Shown here one piece after another: positions 11,901 to 26,400 of a stretch of 64,000 bases of DNA; position 1 is the first letter of the stretch; the number at the start of each line of letters is the position of its first letter. The notes beneath the pieces are model-generated. The model ran no database searches. It was given only the letters and a program-made list of their open reading frames with translations, and was not told the origin of the DNA. The DNA is from Breviolum minutum Mf 1.05b.01 (lineage: Eukaryota > Sar > Dinophyceae > Suessiales > Symbiodiniaceae), in contig DF240736.1 in assembly GCA_000507305.1 (NCBI GenBank), positions 1 through 64,000 of the forward strand, given 5' to 3'. The position numbers were made by a program, and so were the translations under genes.

Positions 11901-14900
11901 CCCAGTATTTTGATTGGTGGGGCTGTGCCACCCGGGTGGCACACCCTACCTTCAAAGTGAACACCATTGCTTGAGTACACCTGCCCAGCAAAAAAGAACC
12001 GTGGGTTGGCCCGTTAGTCCAGTGTTTCGAAGCTTGACTGTCACCAACCTGAGACCCAACGAAATGAGGAGATATTACGTTCCCTGACTTTCCTTTTAGG
12101 ATGGGATCTTCTGAGGTGCAAGCTGTTAGTTTCAGGGAGGGTATTGCATGCTGTCTGGTTCATCGTTGTTTCATCGCTACTCAAGCAATGATGGTGGCAA
12201 ATGGACCGGTTTTCAACAAAGGTGTGGGAGCCTAGTGGTGGTTCCAAATCGTTCTCCAAAATGGTGGGGATTTTAGATATCCCAACAACTCCATAAATAC
12301 TCGCCCAATACTGCTTGGCCTGGCTAATACAGACCTTTCAATTTCCGTTTGATATATAATCCATTATAATTCACCCTCAGCCCTCTACCCCCACTCACTC
12401 AACAGACCCGTTGTTTTTTGTTAAACTGTTTTCGTTTCAGTATGTTCAAAATCTATGGCGACCAAAACGTACATGCCACAAAAATCACAACGTGAAAATC
12501 ACCGCCTTGCTGGTCACAAACTCATTCACCGGATCCAGCAAAGCCCATCGTAGCGTTGCAACCGCCGCGTGGAACTCGCCGTTGAGACTGACCTTCTCCA
12601 CACCCAACAAGGCAGCAAAGGCCTTGGCACTTGGTAGCTACAACCCCCTCACAAAACGAACATGTCTTCATGAAAAGCTACAACTTTCCTATTTTTCCAC
12701 GGGACATGTAGCTAGCTTTCGGAGGAGTATTCACTGAAACTGAACTGAGACTTAAGTAAGAATTGTACGTAATGATACAGGCAAGTATATAAGCTTCCTT
12801 AAAGCTGAACTATGTAACGGCTACTTTATATAACATGTTACATCATTCTAGACGAAAAACAATCAAAACATCCGTGTTGGAAGACAATCCTTTCTTTTTG
12901 GCGACGACAGGTACACAAATTGCAAAGCAAATGAGGTACATTTTATGCTGTTCTCTTGTTAGAACAAGCTTTGTTTCGACATCTTCTTGGTTATGTTGGT
13001 AGCAGTCAGGCTTTTTTGGGGTTGCAACAAGTGAAGGACTCCGGTACATCCCACCACTCGCACCACCTCCTACCAACATCCCTGCCTTCTGTGTGAACTC
13101 AAAAGGGTGATGCCAAAGCCATACAATGAGCCTGGCAGACTTTGTTCAATACCATACTTCTAGATGGTATGAAGTATAATCATCATACAGCATACATCAT
13201 CGCTGTGTGTGTGTGGTGCATTGTTGTGCCAGGTTTGATTTCAACTAACACGTTGGTAGATGTTTACTTTTTGTTGCCACTTTGAGGGTTCACAACCATA
13301 GGGGAATCCAGGAATCCACATGCCTTCGCATCAATGTAAGAGTTTCGAAACTAATGAACTGGTTACACCCACAAAGTTTAAATGAACCCCTGCAAAATTT
13401 ACCATTCTGAAAGGAAAGTAGTCTTCCAACCAGCATTTTTCAATGGGGTATGTCTAACTTCGGTGGTGCATCGTTTGTTTGAAAAGCGACACTTCCACTT
13501 CCACCCGTCCACCTCTGTAGCAACAACAACCCCGTGGGCCCCGGACCGGCCTTTCCCAAAAGGCCACCGTACGAAGGTTGGCTCTGGCATAGATGACTCC
13601 AGTATTGAGACATTCGCTGCCAAAATCACGGCTCACCAACAAGTCCGTTCCATCCTTCTCCACCATGGATAGCTGCCGGTGGATACGGGGAACAGGATCT
13701 TGCAGCAGCACGGTGTCAAAGTCCAAGTACAAGAGATCGAAACCTTGTCCTCAGCGGAGGAATCCGTGCGATTACAAGCACCGGCGAGCTACATCACGCC
13801 TCATGGGTGCTTGTCCACAAGGAAAACTAAGCCTTCTGGCACCCCATGCGAATAGGTCTGATACTATGGTTGAGGCTCAAAATGAGAAGCACTGAAATTG
13901 ATCACTTTTAGTGCTTCTAAGCTGTCTTAACATTGGAAAACAAAGATCAGTAGTTTGGGAAATGTGAATCTTGAGGGGAGGATCCTCACCGCTTCAACCA
14001 TCGGGCAATGACTGATCATTTCACGGTTACTGTAGTGGCTCTGGGACGACATATTGAATGAGACCCCCAATTTCACACTTCTAGAAAGTGACAGTATGTT
14101 GAAAATCTAACTTCTAGAAAAGTCAAACATGACAAACGACATGATTTTAGTGGTTGAACATGACAACCATGACATACGGTACAACCACTAAAACAAGCAA
14201 AATTCACACAAATCGCTTGGCCGAGTGTCTTAGTATCGATGCAATCCTGAGCTCACAGGGCAACAAGGATCATACTTTACCCATTCTTTTGTAGCTAGGT
14301 GCTGTTCAGTGGGACTTGGAACCTTGTCAAAACAACATTAATGCAATTAAAACACTGCATATTGTCCTTAAAACAACTAGCGCAAAATATGTGTCATCAA
14401 AGGACTTCGGATTTTTTGGGGGCCATGACAATGACATCAATGACATCAATGACTCCAATGGCCAAGAATCATGGTATGTTTGCTAAAAAGGGAAGGCTGT
14501 CGCACTTGGACGCACAGCGACTTCCAATGAACTCGATGACATTCCTCAAAGGCATCTCCTCCGGAAAGGACTAAATACTGATGCCCATAACCTTCAGCCA
14601 TGGCGTTCCAGCAGGCGTGGATCATTTTTTTGAGGGAAATATGTTATGTCTTTGCTATAGCCATATCTTTTAATATTTTTGAAAGCAGGCGCATACCTGG
14701 TGGTTCACTATAGATTTGATCGGACTCCGATTGGTTTCCGCATTGAGCACATGAAAATATACACCAAGGTACACCAAGCAATTAGTGACATTGCCTGGCT
14801 TTGGGCTCTGCCGTAATCGAGATCTATATTATACAGACTATGTCTATGCAGTAACACCTATCCCGGCAGTTTAGGTGCCAATTAAAAAATCCATAAAAAA

Positions 14901-17143
14901 GAATTCTACAACTGACATTACTTATTACTGTGTTGCACACAAACTCCTCACATGACAGCTTGTCATGGGCAATTGGTTTTCTGCTATCCCACCCAACCCA
15001 AGTCTCCAGCCACCAAGTCTACCATCCTTTCCAATGGCGTTTTTTTTTCCAAATTCTACCAAGTGACCATAAGCACTGATGCGTTGCACTTGAAACTTCA
15101 AATATTTGGCCAATCTTTGGCCCCATAGTAAGCTACACAGCACCAATGGGTTCAATTGCTCCGTGGCATGTAACACTTCTTGCAGCGCTAACAACATCTG
15201 ACGTTGCACACCACTGGCACCATGGAGCTGCGCACGCAGCCTGGGTTTTTTCGGGAAAAGGTATAATTCCCCCCCCTGACTGTGCTGCGGTGCTGCGTAG
15301 ATGAAGGAAATTATGTGTTTGTTTGAAACCTATACCTTTATAAATCCTTTATATATCCATAAATGTACCGCAAACTTACCAGCAAAAACATCACAAAATA
15401 CAATATGGAAATATTTGAATGCACATGGAGTTTCAGACAATTGGATGGTGTTTACCATCATCTGCCTTGTCAAAAGGTCTGTCTTTTTGCCAGGTCAGGA
15501 CACCTTAATATCTTCTGGATGATGTCGGTTTGGACAACCAGTTCCGGTGACGGAACCGAAGACGTCAAGAGTTCCAAAACATAGAATTCCAGCTGGTAGC
15601 GGATACGTCGTTTCGTCGCACGCTCGTGCAAATGTGCAAGCCTGGACTGGTATGGATAGCCCGGCTTATTGGCCTCTTAGTTTCAATTCAAGGTACCCAG
15701 TTAAACGCTCCAAGGTAGGATTCAAATTGAATATGACTGCATTTTTGTCACTAAATCAGAACTCTAGAAGCCTCTATTCTAACATCAGAATTTGTTGATG
15801 GGTTAAATGATCAACCTCTGTGAATCATGCGCACAGCATACTACAACCATGACCTTGGCGCCGTGCATGTTGTTTTCACGACACGTCCCGCGAATGTTCC
15901 CCCCCAGTGCCCCAAAACATGCCGATCCCCACCCAAAAACAAAAACTTTTGAATGTAAGCAACTTGTCCCAAAATGGCCACTCAGAAAGGAAGAAGAAGT
16001 CCAAGCCTCAAGAAATTGCAAAAAAATATCCCATCATTCATGTTGATAGCAGAATTGAATGGCTTGTATTCCTGACTTCTGCAAACAGCGGGGCAAATCA
16101 CATACATCACCTAACAAAAGGATACAGGATACCAGTGCAATATAGCAGAATGATACAAAAAATACATCCCTTGTGAAGCAACATTGGACCTCTAGAAATC
16201 ATATGGCTTATCTGAGCCTATCTACCTTTTCTTGTTTCTGGCTGATCCGAGAATCTGCAAACCAACCATGCTTGATGTAGTTGATGTACAGTATGTCAGT
16301 ATGTAATGTACGGTAATGCATTATAACTTCTTTCACGATATTTCCTATGAATATGACAACTGGATTGAATTTCCTCATTTCCTATTGGAACCATGGGTGA
16401 TTTTCCAACGAGCTGTACCGCATTTACCTTTGCCACCTGAAGTGTGCACGGATGTGTGGGATGCAAACGTTTCAGGAACCGACGAACATCCACATAGAGG
16501 ATTCTTCCCCAAAAAGGGTGAACATTAAACAACATCACCTTTCGAAACTACCACCTATACAGTAGTCGGAATATGCATGGAAAAAAAAACATCTCAAATC
16601 ATCTAAATCTGAACATCTTCCATTAGATGATACCCCCTCCACCAATTTATTCTCACCCCCCCCCAAAGAATCCAAAAGAATCTTCAACAAACCATAAACA
16701 AAACGACGTTTCTTCTGGCAGAAATGTCGGTGGTTTCACATCAACCAAAATCGGCGGGTCGAAAAAAACTTCACCCAGGCGACTGGATCGCCCAACTCCT
16801 TGTGCGAGCTGTTCCATTTGATCCAATAACAAGGCGACTTCGGCTGCCACTGGGCCTGAGGGGTGTTTGATGTCAAACGATGAAGGGGGAAAAAATAGGG
16901 GGAAAATCATGATGAACTCCAAGGTCTTTGGTTTGGGTTGAGTGTTTACTTTTTGTGGGGCGGTTAGGGGATGTTGCATGGTGATGTTGCATGATGTTCT
17001 CATTTCTTTGTGGTTGTTGTGGTTGTGGTTGTGGTTGTGGTTGTGGTTGTGGTTGTGGTTGTGGTTGTGGTTGTGGTTGTGGTTGTGGTTGTGGTTGTGG
17101 TTGTGGTTGTTGTTGTTGTTGTTGTTGCTGTTGTTGTTGATGN

Positions 17144-17187
<44 letters not shown>

Positions 17188-17368
17188 TTGTGGTTGTTGT
17201 GGTTGTTGTTGTTGTTGTGGTTGTTGTTGTTGTTGTTGCTGTTGGTGTTTTTGCTGTTGTTGTTGCTGTTGGTGTTTTTGCTGTTGTTGTTGTTGTTGTT
17301 GCTGTTGGTGTTGTTGCTGTTGCTGTTGTTGTTGGTGTTGTTGTTGTTGTTGTTGTTGTTGCTGCTGC

Positions 17369-17408
<40 letters not shown>

Positions 17409-20400
17409 GCTGTTGGTGTTGTAGTCGTTGTCGTCATCGTTGTCGTCGTCGTCGTCGTCTTTTGTCGTTGTGGTTGTTTGAAGGGATGTTGTTGGGAGAT
17501 ATTCTGAGATCTTCTTGGAGTGGTTTCCTGGGCTCCCATTCTGTTGAAGCTTTCTCACGGGAGGAGGATGATCGCGATGAGGAAGAGGAGGAGAAAAAGA
17601 GAATGAGAAGACTCGCGCTCATGCTACTTGTGTCACTCATGTTGCACCAAAGCACCATACCCTTCAGTATAGAACTCCTGCATGATCAATAGCTTTTCCA
17701 ATGTAGATGTTAAAGCTCCCATTGGACAGTCCATCATTTTGCCCGCTGGATTCGTACGAAAGTGCTCCTGCTGAAGCAAAGGCCGGACTTGCAACTTGCA
17801 ATTGGAAGAAGAGTGGGGAGGTTTCTGCACAAGCAATGGAAACAATGGATGAATGGAAAAGGCTTGAGTATTTGTCAGAAGGAAACCATTTTACAAACCA
17901 TTGCCAGTAATACTAGGAATCTTTCAATTGAGCAAGTTTCCATGTGATAAATGCATTCATGATCCGTATTGAATTCTATGGTTCAAGAACGTTGAACCTT
18001 AACTTCACACACCAACTTCACGACCATACTACTGCCAACCATCCAAGCATCCTCATAGTCCGCCACGCCCGGAAGGTCGAACCAAATCAAATCTCCCGGA
18101 GGGGTTTGCTGCAATTGATGAAGATACTCCATCCAATTCACCTGGGTTTTTTGGAAGGTGCGAAATGTTTTCGTTGGATTCCACTATGGTGGTTTCTGGT
18201 GATATGACTGGTTTCTGGTGAATATATATATATATACATACCAGTTTTTGTTAGCTTTTGAAGATACCTGGTACACACCTTCAAGTGACACTGTATATAC
18301 TTCTTGATTTTGACTTTGGCCCAACCTTGAACAACAAATGGGACTTCAAGTTTTCTATGCAAAAAAACATGCAAATTGCTGCTGCGATTGTCACCTTGGT
18401 GGGATTGCAGCGTAAACTCCTTCGCAACTTCTGATGCGGATCCATCAAATCAGCAGAAGAGGCTAAGATGCCTGGGATGAGGCCTACCAGCGGCCAAAAT
18501 TCCTGGCAATGCATGATGCTTTGCCAGGGTTGCGATGCTTTTTTTGTGAGGTTTACAGAAGGTAATTAGTGGGGGAAGATTATTTTTGGAAAGGTTGCCA
18601 AAAAGTCTGGGCTTTTGGGATGGAAATTGCATACTTGAAATTTGCGACTTCAGGACTGCAATCATCTATGCCTTCAAGCCTAAGGTATGATTAAAACGAC
18701 GCCACACACCCAAGCTGCATAGCAACGAGTAAAAGCTACCAGCTCGTACAGCATATAGCTTCCTTTTCTCAAAAGACAAATATCCTGAAATATCAGGCCA
18801 AATTTGGGTAAGGTTTACTCTGATCATTAACTGTATTCAATCTTCATTCAAGAAGGTTTTTCATGCATCATGTTCCTCTAAGTTTCCAAATTCACTGCTT
18901 GATCCAACATTGGACTAAAAAGCTGGGGGAGCAACTTGATTGGAAAAAAGACACCCTCTCTTTATCATGCTTCATCTTACTCTCTGGTAAACTAACATAG
19001 CAATGGAAAACCACCATGTTTAATAGTAGATACATCTTCAAATGGTGGATTTCCCATTGCTATGTTAGTTTACCGGAGTGTATCTCCTACGATCTCCCCC
19101 CCAGGCCCCAACATTGACTAACTGAGAAAACCACCTCGAAGAAGCGAGAATTCAAAAGACTCGGCAAGGCCTTGGGTATTTTTCCACTGCTGAAATTCTG
19201 GGAATCAAGCCAAGCCACAAATAGGTTTTTCAAGACAAGTCTGGAAAACGATCTTTTATCCAACAGTAGTGTAACACATCATCTTGGATTTGCTGAAGAG
19301 ATGGGTTGGGTTCCAACTTGCAAAACGGTGTTCCTCAAATGGAATTCCAAATGGTGATTGCCCATATGCTATTAAAAGTAAAAGCAGTCCGTGTCATCCG
19401 GGACGAGCAAGTGTTTGCAGCTATGGTGCTTCGCCCGGCGTTAAGAAAAAGGGGTTGTCGAAGAGCGCAGCAAAAACATCGGTAGATCCTAAAACCCAAG
19501 AACTGGGAAACTCAACCAACGTCAGCCCCCGATTGTTTGAATGATTGGAAGAACAAAAGTCTACCGATTCTTTGTATGCACTGTGAAAAGACCAAGTATC
19601 CAAGCATGAATGACACGCTACTTGGGGTGGAATAAGTTCAGCAGGGTCCTTCCGCTATAGACACGATGTTGTTTCAAATCTTCTGATTGGAAGTGATGTG
19701 TCAGTTGGAGTGTAGGAGTATACGTACATATACACATAAAAACTAAACTGGCACTTATATATACTATACAAAATCTGTATCTACATATCCATGGACAAGT
19801 ATAGTCAAAAACACATCAGAATTGCTGAAAAGTGATGGCCATCTGAAACATGTCTGGTTCCACAATTTAGCCCTCAGGCTCTTTGAAATCTATGTGCTAC
19901 TGAAATTCATTTCCCTATGATAATGCTTCATGGCTCCTCTCACCATATAAACCCATCTTGGAAAATGATCCGTTTGTACCTAATTCTCTCTCCCCTTTGT
20001 TGTTTGTCTCCAAAAGATTTAGGGACCTCCAATTTCACCAACAGACACAAGATTCCCTGGTGTCCTACGTCGACGTTTGTCGACTTGTCGTGCATGGTTG
20101 TAATGAGCAGCAACTGCTCACACCAACGGAGGAAACGCAGCAGGGATAAGGCATATGGACACTCCTCCATCAAGATCTCATCCTTAGGGTGAGCTTCACT
20201 AACTGAAGCTAGGCTAGCTGACAAATCTATTTGATTTACTAGATACTGCATAGGGGGTTGCTGTAGTTGATTGGTGAGCCATACGGATTGGTCAGTTGCT
20301 ACAACTTCTCCTTGTGTGTTATTTAATAGGGATTCGTGCAGATTCTGGATTGCTTCATTTTGCTTCATCAAACTTTAGATCTTCCCGGAATGCCTCTTTC

Positions 20401-23400
20401 AATAAAACAAACTGATTGTGAAGAATGAAACAAAAATAAAAGGGATGAAAAAACAGATCCGATTGGCCAAACATCCTGCCATTTTTCTGCTAGCTAAGCA
20501 TCCTGATAAATGACAAAGATCTTTGCTGGAATCAAAAAATGAAACAATTTTTGCGATTTCTCTTTTGGCTAAGAATCCTGATAAATAGCATCTTGCCAAA
20601 AGAGTTGTGGTATCGCCAGCTGCACTGCATCTATCTGGCTATCCCTTCCCTCAAATGCCCTGCGCAGGCTTTCCTGCATGCCCTTGGCAGCTTGCAGGAT
20701 TTCGAAGGCACGAGAGTCCTGGGGGAAACATGCAAGTCGTGGCTATCAGCTGGCTATGTGGGTAAGTGAGTAAGTGAGTGCGATTGCTACATATCTCATT
20801 AGAATGTATTAATAGAAATACACTATATGATCATGATGTATTTCGTGTTTTATCTTGCTTCAAGAATGGAATCTTGTTGAGCATTCGAATCTTGTCGGCC
20901 ATTCGAATGTTATGACTTCCTCGAATGGCATGAAGCACGTTTAAAGCATGTTGTGAAAAGCTATTTTCATCTTGAGAATCCCGATGTTCTTGAAACTAGT
21001 CATTTTTCAGAAATTGGATGCTTCGGGAGAAGTGGACTTAAAAAGAGCCAAAGTCTTCTGATTTCGAGAGCCAGCTGCCGGATGCAAATGTTTGCCACAA
21101 ATATGAACTAGAGGAGCTATCTCATACAACTTTGAATAGAATTCTTACAGCATCTCCGGGTGAAAACAAGGGAAACTCGATGACTAGTTGGTCTTGTAAA
21201 CTACCAACGTGGTATCGTGGCAAAGGCACAAGGTTGACGGAGAAATCCCAATAGATGCCACACTCGCATCCACAAGTTTATTGATAAATATGGAAATTTA
21301 TACTGCAAACCTTCACTAAACCCCAGAATTATCCAATTTTTGCAAAAGAATGCCAAACATGAATGTTTGGCTAATCATCTTTGCTGCAATGACAAATTTT
21401 CATAACAACTTCCAATGATTCCAAGGTCCTGCAAGCAGTCAAAATCTGGCATCTGGGTGTACGCGGTGTTCGCGTTACACGGCCACTCTGTGGCTCCCAT
21501 CAATGTCAGCATGGCTACGGCTCGACCATGCGCCATTCGTCGAGAGAAACGCCGCAGATTGGGCGCGGAGTAAGGAATGAGCCAAAGGTCTCTTCCGATA
21601 GCGGTGGATTGAACTGGGAAGGGGTCGGAAATAATGGGAAAAAAAAACAACATGGGCACATACCAAATATCTTTGATATGCTGCCAGATTTTTTTGTTGG
21701 ATGACTTTGGAATACTTCGGCCAATTTGGGAACTAAGGCCCTAAACAAATTGAAGATAATTTTTGAACAACATTGATCACCTGCTAATCCCATTCAAGCT
21801 GTTCTCCAACTGACCCCTTGTCATGGCTCGTTCCCTTGAAATCCCTGCTACAAGTGGGCCATCTCTGAGGTATCCAAGCATCTCCCAATGCATAAATCAT
21901 CGCACTGAGTGAGCATGCAATACTCAAGGCTGCCGTTTGTGAATTGCCAAGGATATTGCAGGTCACCGTGAGTACCAGGATGAAGGTTCCCAAAAACTCA
22001 CCTGAAAAAAACTGCCAAATGTTGGGGGAAATGCAAACTGTAGCAAAATCTTTCTTGTTGCAAAGGTTCCTTCCACAGCGTTTGGAAGTTGAAGGAACAT
22101 GGGAAAATGAAAGTGAGAAGGAAAATAAAGGTATAAGAGACAAACTGACCCTGGCCCAGGGATTTTATATACTGATACTTTTGTAGTGAGGCAAGGATTC
22201 GAGATATTTGACATGTGTGCCTTGTTCTTTTCGCAAGTCAGTGATGAAAGGATAGCCCAAGGTTGCTATTCCAAGAACAAACAAAAGTTCCTTATTAAAT
22301 CAGTTTGACTAGTATCTGCCAAGACAATATCTCGTCACATTCACTGACATATCAACATACACCGTGGCATAAATGCTTAGACACCACTATATATCATTTC
22401 TGTAATATGATGTATCTAAAAAACAAATAAACGTTTTAAACACATAAATAAATTTTCTACATATATCATTATATATTATATATATTTGTAAATATTAAAT
22501 GTTAAATCAACATTTCATCCTGTTTCCCAAACTCTCCAAACTCTCCAACTCTTAACCTTTGCCAAGTAGCTACAGAGCTGCTCCCGTCGTTTGCCCGGAC
22601 TTTCGATGCCACCCACATCTGCGGGACGCACCACGCAGAAGGCCAAGGCCGCCAGAAGTGCGCCAACGAGTTCGAAGATGATGTAAAGGAAACCTTCGCG
22701 GTTTAAAAAGTGTCCAACCAACCGATTCAGCCCTTATGAATGCTCCCAAAAATTCCCGGAAATTTGCAGGTTGGTGTTTTGAAAAAAGCTAACAGGGCAC
22801 AAACAAAACACCGGACCAGAGGGCATTTGGAGCACCAGGGCAGTGTGATTCAGTGGTTTTTGGACGGACCAAATGACCAATTTCTCCCTTCTTTAAAATT
22901 TTTGTCAAGGGAATTAGCCCGTGAAAGTGTAAAATACCCGACGGACCGGAATGCCTGGAATGCCTTCAAAAGTCATCAAAAGTCCACATTTTTGGCGAGA
23001 CCACTTAGAATGCCTAGGGCATGAAACGAGGTTCAAAAGATGTATTTTAGAATGCCCGTCGCATTTTATAACACAATCATAAACTAAGATAGACATGTTG
23101 TCTGTTCACCAAAAAGGTACGGATTTTGTAGGATCATAATGATGTTTTGGATGGGGTTGGTGGACTTCTCGAGATTCTACCACTCCACGCTGTAAAACAC
23201 TGTCTAGCTGAGTATCTCTCCCCCAATTATAAGAACTCATCCGCTTGACTTTAAGCTTCCAAAATGAATCTTCCCATGGTTTTCCTGATTCTTTCAGTGA
23301 AATCCTTCTGACCGCGGCACTCCTGGCTAACAAACACATCAAACTCTGCCAGTTGGTGCTTTCAACCCATATCAAAAATATGCTCGTCAAATTGGTTCAT

Positions 23401-26400
23401 TTCCCCAGGTAGAGGTGAAAGTAAACCATGCCGCCATGGAAATCCACATCGTCACATCACCTTCCTCAGATTTTTAAAAGCTCAAGTAGCAAGTTCCAAA
23501 GCCTTGACTCAAACCTGAGTTTTCCGGCCGTTCGGGGAGGTGTGTGTGAACACAGGGTCCATCTGTTTGTTTCCAGAAGATCTGGAAAAAAAATGACCGA
23601 AAACATCAGGATGACACAGGTGCAATGGGTGCTGGGTATTCTTTTGTGCTCTGGAGTGTCCCTTTTCAAAATGGAAACCATCCAATTAGCAAAAGTCGAT
23701 TTTCCGAGAATTTCATCTTGAGAAAATGGTTCTCAAAAGAATAAATACCTCCACTTTCAATATGAAATAGATTGCAATTCCTCCGATAAGAATGGTTCAT
23801 GTACAGGAACCGTCCCCCATTTAGGATAGATCATGTTCCATTGGACAATGGAACTGTAGGATGAGGCGCATGCAAAATGGCAGGCCGGGACAATTTTGGA
23901 AGAAAACAACGCACCTAACAGCAATGACAGTCTCACTGAAACAATGGGGAAATCTATCGCATAGGATCCATATATGACATATTTACCTATACATTTACCT
24001 ACATTTACCATGAAGTTCAACCGAATGTAGGTAAATATAATGTAGGTAAATATTTATATATGTATATATCATACACGGATCCTACGGGGTATTGCAACTC
24101 ACCATTATCCATGAAACCTTCTCCCACCGAAAAAATTGGGCCAAGGGTACTGGTCACATCCAAAGCGAAGGCAACAGCTGGGTTGAAGGCACCCCCAGAC
24201 AACACACCCGCACCATAGGCGCCACTGACGACACAGAAGCCGATAGCCAGTGCATAATATTGGCCCTTCTCCTCCTTGTTTTTCCTCGGACGTGAGGAGA
24301 ACCCACTGGTTTTTTCCTGGGTCTCATCAAAACGACCTGGGTTAATAACGAATACGTTCTCTATAAACACACTATCGTGCCTCTGATGATGGTTTATCAA
24401 GTTTATTATGGTTGATCTCCTTATTCCTGGTGCCCTGCAGATGACCATAAAACCAGACCAAATTATGAAACAAGATCAGAGGCATTCTATCGATTATAGT
24501 CTAGCTGCTTCTGAGCTTCCTGGTACCCGGTACCGTAGGGAATTGGATAGTTTGGATGCACACCATTACTTAGACGCCTTCCGGCTACCCTTCACTTTGC
24601 TGGGAATTTCTAGGTGAGGTTCTGCGACAAAGACTCTTACGTATTGGTGGAATTTGGTGAGATGATTGTGAGGAAACAAAAGCCAATGTGAGGGAATGAA
24701 GAACTTTATGTTGAAGGATTTGGATGAATGGAAGCGGCTCTGAAGGAAACCTAACGTTATAACCATGGTCGTCCAAATCCTTTTTGAAATTTTGGGGAAT
24801 TGGTCATCCTCCCGGAATTAAAAAAACTTAGAATCACCCAAAGGATCCATGTATGGTATATTTAGCTACATTTACCATAAAAATGAACCAAATGTAGGTA
24901 AATATACCATACATGGATCCTATGGGTCATTGTAAACAAAACATTCTTACACCCGGCTCGCCCATCATGGAAATAATTGCCTTTTTGAGTGTCTTGGCTG
25001 CAGCTACATTCAGCACGACAAAGCAAAGCCTGAGTCTGTCTGAGTAAAACCCAACTTTGAGGAATCAAATTGGCCAGGCAAAAGTGATTAACTGACTAAC
25101 TGACACATCAAATTTCATGATATCATCATCAGATCACGATATCACGTTCCTTTGCAAGCTAAATTTAACCAAATCTCGGCAATTAGTTGCATTGGGATCC
25201 TTTTAGGTTACAAGAATGCATGCAAACCGCATTGCAACATGCAATGAGTCTGCATTATGTTAAACACGCAAGGAGACCTGCAGGAAAAGAGTAACAAAAA
25301 GGTCTGTAAACAAACACACCATGCCATCAGTTCATCCTTTCTCGGTTAAAAATGCCATATATCCACCAAGCAGCATGAAGGTGTAAAGGAGCTCACCAAT
25401 TCCTGCTCCGAACTTGCCTGAACAACTCGGTTGAACTTCGGGGGGATTTTTGTAAGGCGAAGTTTTTGACTTTCACAGCTTGGTACCGGTGAATGGATGA
25501 TAAACTTTTATCCCTATGGGAATTGCAGATTTTCAACATAGGTTTCAAACAAAAAATGACTCATGACATGCTTATTTTTCTAAAAAGTGAACTCTTTGAA
25601 TGTTGAATGTTGATACCTACAACAGAAAACGCAGGATTGATATACGTGTTCGTGTGCGTGTGAAACATAGGGGGATATAATATTATATATAACATTTTTT
25701 TAATTCTATGCGGTGGTATACGGTATACGTCTGTAGTTTCTTAACAAATGCGAAGGTTCATCTTGAATCCAAAAGGCAAATCTGCTACACTGATTTGGAA
25801 AATGACCATCAGAAATGATATCAGAATGAATAATGATACATATGTCACACAGAAAAAGAGGCAAAAACCTACTGATATATCACAAGCACAAGTACAATAA
25901 GTATAGCATCCACGTGGCATCCACATGATCAACAGCATGTTTCCAACGACCGAGCCCGTTGTTTTTGTTACCAAGGCACCGTAGCCCGGCGTCACAGCCA
26001 AATTGGCCGATTTCCCGAAGATGGTCACCGCCGACAAAGCAGCAAGCAGACCGCCTAAGATCTGCACCACGCTGTAGATGCCAACCTGGACTGCTAATAG
26101 ACACAGGAAAGGCAAGCAAGATGAACACAGTTCCTTTATGGATTCCCTTATGGGTTCAATCGAAGTAGGGCCCAAGTTTAAAAAACACTACCAATTTTGG
26201 AAAAAACCAAGCCATGTTAGTGACCCATAAAGGTTTTTCTTTTCGGATGGGACCATGAAATTCACCTGAAAAGAAGGCACATACAAAATGGGTGGCCTTC
26301 AGAAGGATTGAAAATGTTTGAGAAAATGATTGAAATGTGCCGGAAATTGTGGAAAAAGACAATTCCTTTAGCAGTCTGCAGTCTATTGCCCACTCTCTCT

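Noticed and set aside
16653..17558. 301-, 179-, 165- and 160-codon ORFs rich in Asn, Thr, Val or Leu
   Set aside because: All are translations of the TTG microsatellite; only the 81-bp block near 16.8 kb has exon-like composition.
22515..22556. TGA at 22515 as the end of the first aquaporin domain gene
   Set aside because: Possible, but the tail after the AAG/GTTAAG donor is a low-complexity Trp-Arg-Val repeat, whereas splicing to 21996 restores a MIP start; kept only as an alternative.
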